A DNA stretch of 64,000 nt from Adiantum capillus-veneris (taxonomy: Eukaryota > Streptophyta > Polypodiopsida > Polypodiales > Pteridaceae). Shown here in pieces: positions 63,242 to 64,000 of the stretch. A program made the translations under genes and the position numbers. Every line of letters starts with the position of its first letter. The stretch's first letter is position 1. The notes under the pieces are model-generated. The model did not search any database, was not told the origin of the DNA, and saw only the letters and a program-made list of their open reading frames with translations. The stretch is from the NCBI GenBank assembly GCA_014529385.2, contig CM043955.1, forward strand, positions 153,252,140 through 153,316,139. Reading direction: 5' to 3'.

Positions 63242-64000
63242 TAATCAAACCAAGTGGCTGCATCCTCTTCTAGGGTAAGTCCAAACCCTACAAATTGAGT
63301 AGAAAAATCCAAAACTTCTTCAGCTCTAATTACACGCACGAAGGCTGCTACATGATCCCTAGGATCTCTGTTTCCCGAGTATTTCTTGTTTACCCATTTT
63401 TGCACTTGAGAAGGTCTAATTCTACGATGGTCTACAAATCTCATCATTGGTTCTCCTCGTCCTCCTCAATATGCCTCTTCTGGCCTTCGGTAGTGGGAGG
63501 GTTCCTCTCCCAGAGGTGCTCCTAAGCCATAATTTCTGACGGTTCTTGCAAGAGGTGCTTCATCTCTTTGAACTCGTTCTCTTTGTTCTCGTTCTATGGG
63601 TTGTCTTCCGGGCTCTGCCGACTCTTGAGTTTTCGGCTTACTCTCGCCTTGGTAATGTGAATGGAGTGGTGGTTCTTGTAAATCTCTTAGCCCTTGTGCG
63701 GCTGGATAACCACCTCTATTTAGGTCTTGTTCGGATGTTGCATTTTGTTGAGGCCATGCCTGCAATGATGGTTGGGTTGCCTGCTGGTTCTGATAGTTGA
63801 GAGTCTGCTGCTGGTTAGAATGTGATGTTGCGTCATACTCTTCTGAAAATGGATTTGTAGACTTGCTAGGGGTATAGATGGACCTTGGTACTTCTTTGGG
63901 GGCATATGTTGATGTTTCTAGAGCTGTTGCATTATTTACCTCCTCTGGTAGAATTCGTTTGTATTCTCGCCCGTACCTGTCAACAAAAATGATATACTTC
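63242..64000 (-). pseudogene. GypB gag N-terminus, partial
   Basis: A single phase is open from the window edge (64000) to a stop at 63466, then on to the LARD1 insertion. It begins KYIIFVDRYGREYKRILPEE, has a Gln/Ser/Asn-rich low-complexity middle and an Arg/Glu-rich IEREQRERVQRDEAP, and after the stop the capsid start MRFVDHRRIRPSQVQKWVNK, DPRDHVAAFVRVI and DAATWFD. No natural start lies in the window, so gag continues beyond it. Confidence 0.85.

Larger units (their letters stand above)
40480..64000 (-). mobile_element. GypB, Tat/Athila-like Ty3/gypsy element with two insertions
   Basis: Minus-strand order: gag (64000-63242, then 57807 to about 55.7 kb), protease (55584-55054), linker and pre-RT (54963-53717), RT (53715-53125), RNase H (53176-52466), spacer and integrase (43629-41822), second protease-like domain (41821-41290) and W-[IV]-P-K region (41078-40596). 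GypC splits it at 43629/52466, and removing it with one CCTGT restores an in-frame RNase H-to-integrase join. LARD1 splits gag at 57807/63242, and removing it also restores the frame. Many lesions make it dead. The 5' LTR is beyond the window. Confidence 0.87.

Overview
The window looks like retrotransposon-packed intergenic DNA from a large land-plant genome. The tRNA-iMet and tRNA-Asp primer sites, the Ty1/copia and Ty3/gypsy families and the very long (CT)n, (CA)n and poly-C tracts are all nuclear and eukaryotic. A seed-free vascular plant such as a fern seems the best fit, but that is inference; a lycophyte or gymnosperm is not excluded. I recognise no intact host gene, rRNA, tRNA gene or CRISPR.

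Left block (1-11 kb). A minus-strand Ty3/gypsy pol (GypA) is split at 2211/9623 by a miniature LTR element (TRIM1, 2212-9622). TRIM1 was itself entered twice. A 5.6-kb Ty1/copia element (CopA, 2391-7944) lies in its first LTR, and a tRNA-derived SINE (SINE1, 8626-9003) lies in its second. Target-site duplications and coding continuity support each layer. A second LTR with a primer site (9849-10306) abuts GypA but has no visible partner.

Middle block (11-34 kb). This is AT-rich, gene-poor DNA. It holds a MITE with a GC-rich inverted repeat and 8-bp duplications (17807-18022), decayed gypsy pieces (16.1-17.4 and 20.1-22.2 kb), a copia gag-protease relic (29.6-30.1 kb), a 5'-truncated LINE (31.2-33.4 kb) plus two LINE scraps, several degenerate tandem repeats, and many microsatellites.

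Right block (33.4-64 kb). OrphA (34.3-37.9 kb, minus) is a broken reading frame of about 1,100 codons, with an unrecognised N-terminal region, a coiled coil and a C-terminal domain. Palindrome-centred repeats lie upstream of it. From about 40.5 kb to the window end lies GypB, a minus-strand Tat/Athila-like gypsy element. It was interrupted between RNase H and integrase by GypC (43630-52465, TSD CCTGT, tRNA-Asp primer site, gag and protease but no pol). It was interrupted again in gag by LARD1 (57808-63241, 169-bp LTRs, almost no coding).

The most unusual point is shared by GypB and the relic at 20.4-22 kb. Downstream of the integrase both carry a second retropepsin-like domain (DSRA/DTRA at the usual DSGA position) followed by a region of repeated W-[IV]-P-K motifs. 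In pol-less GypC the same W-[IV]-P-K region follows the ordinary protease directly. This suggests a gypsy lineage with an added C-terminal module of unknown function.
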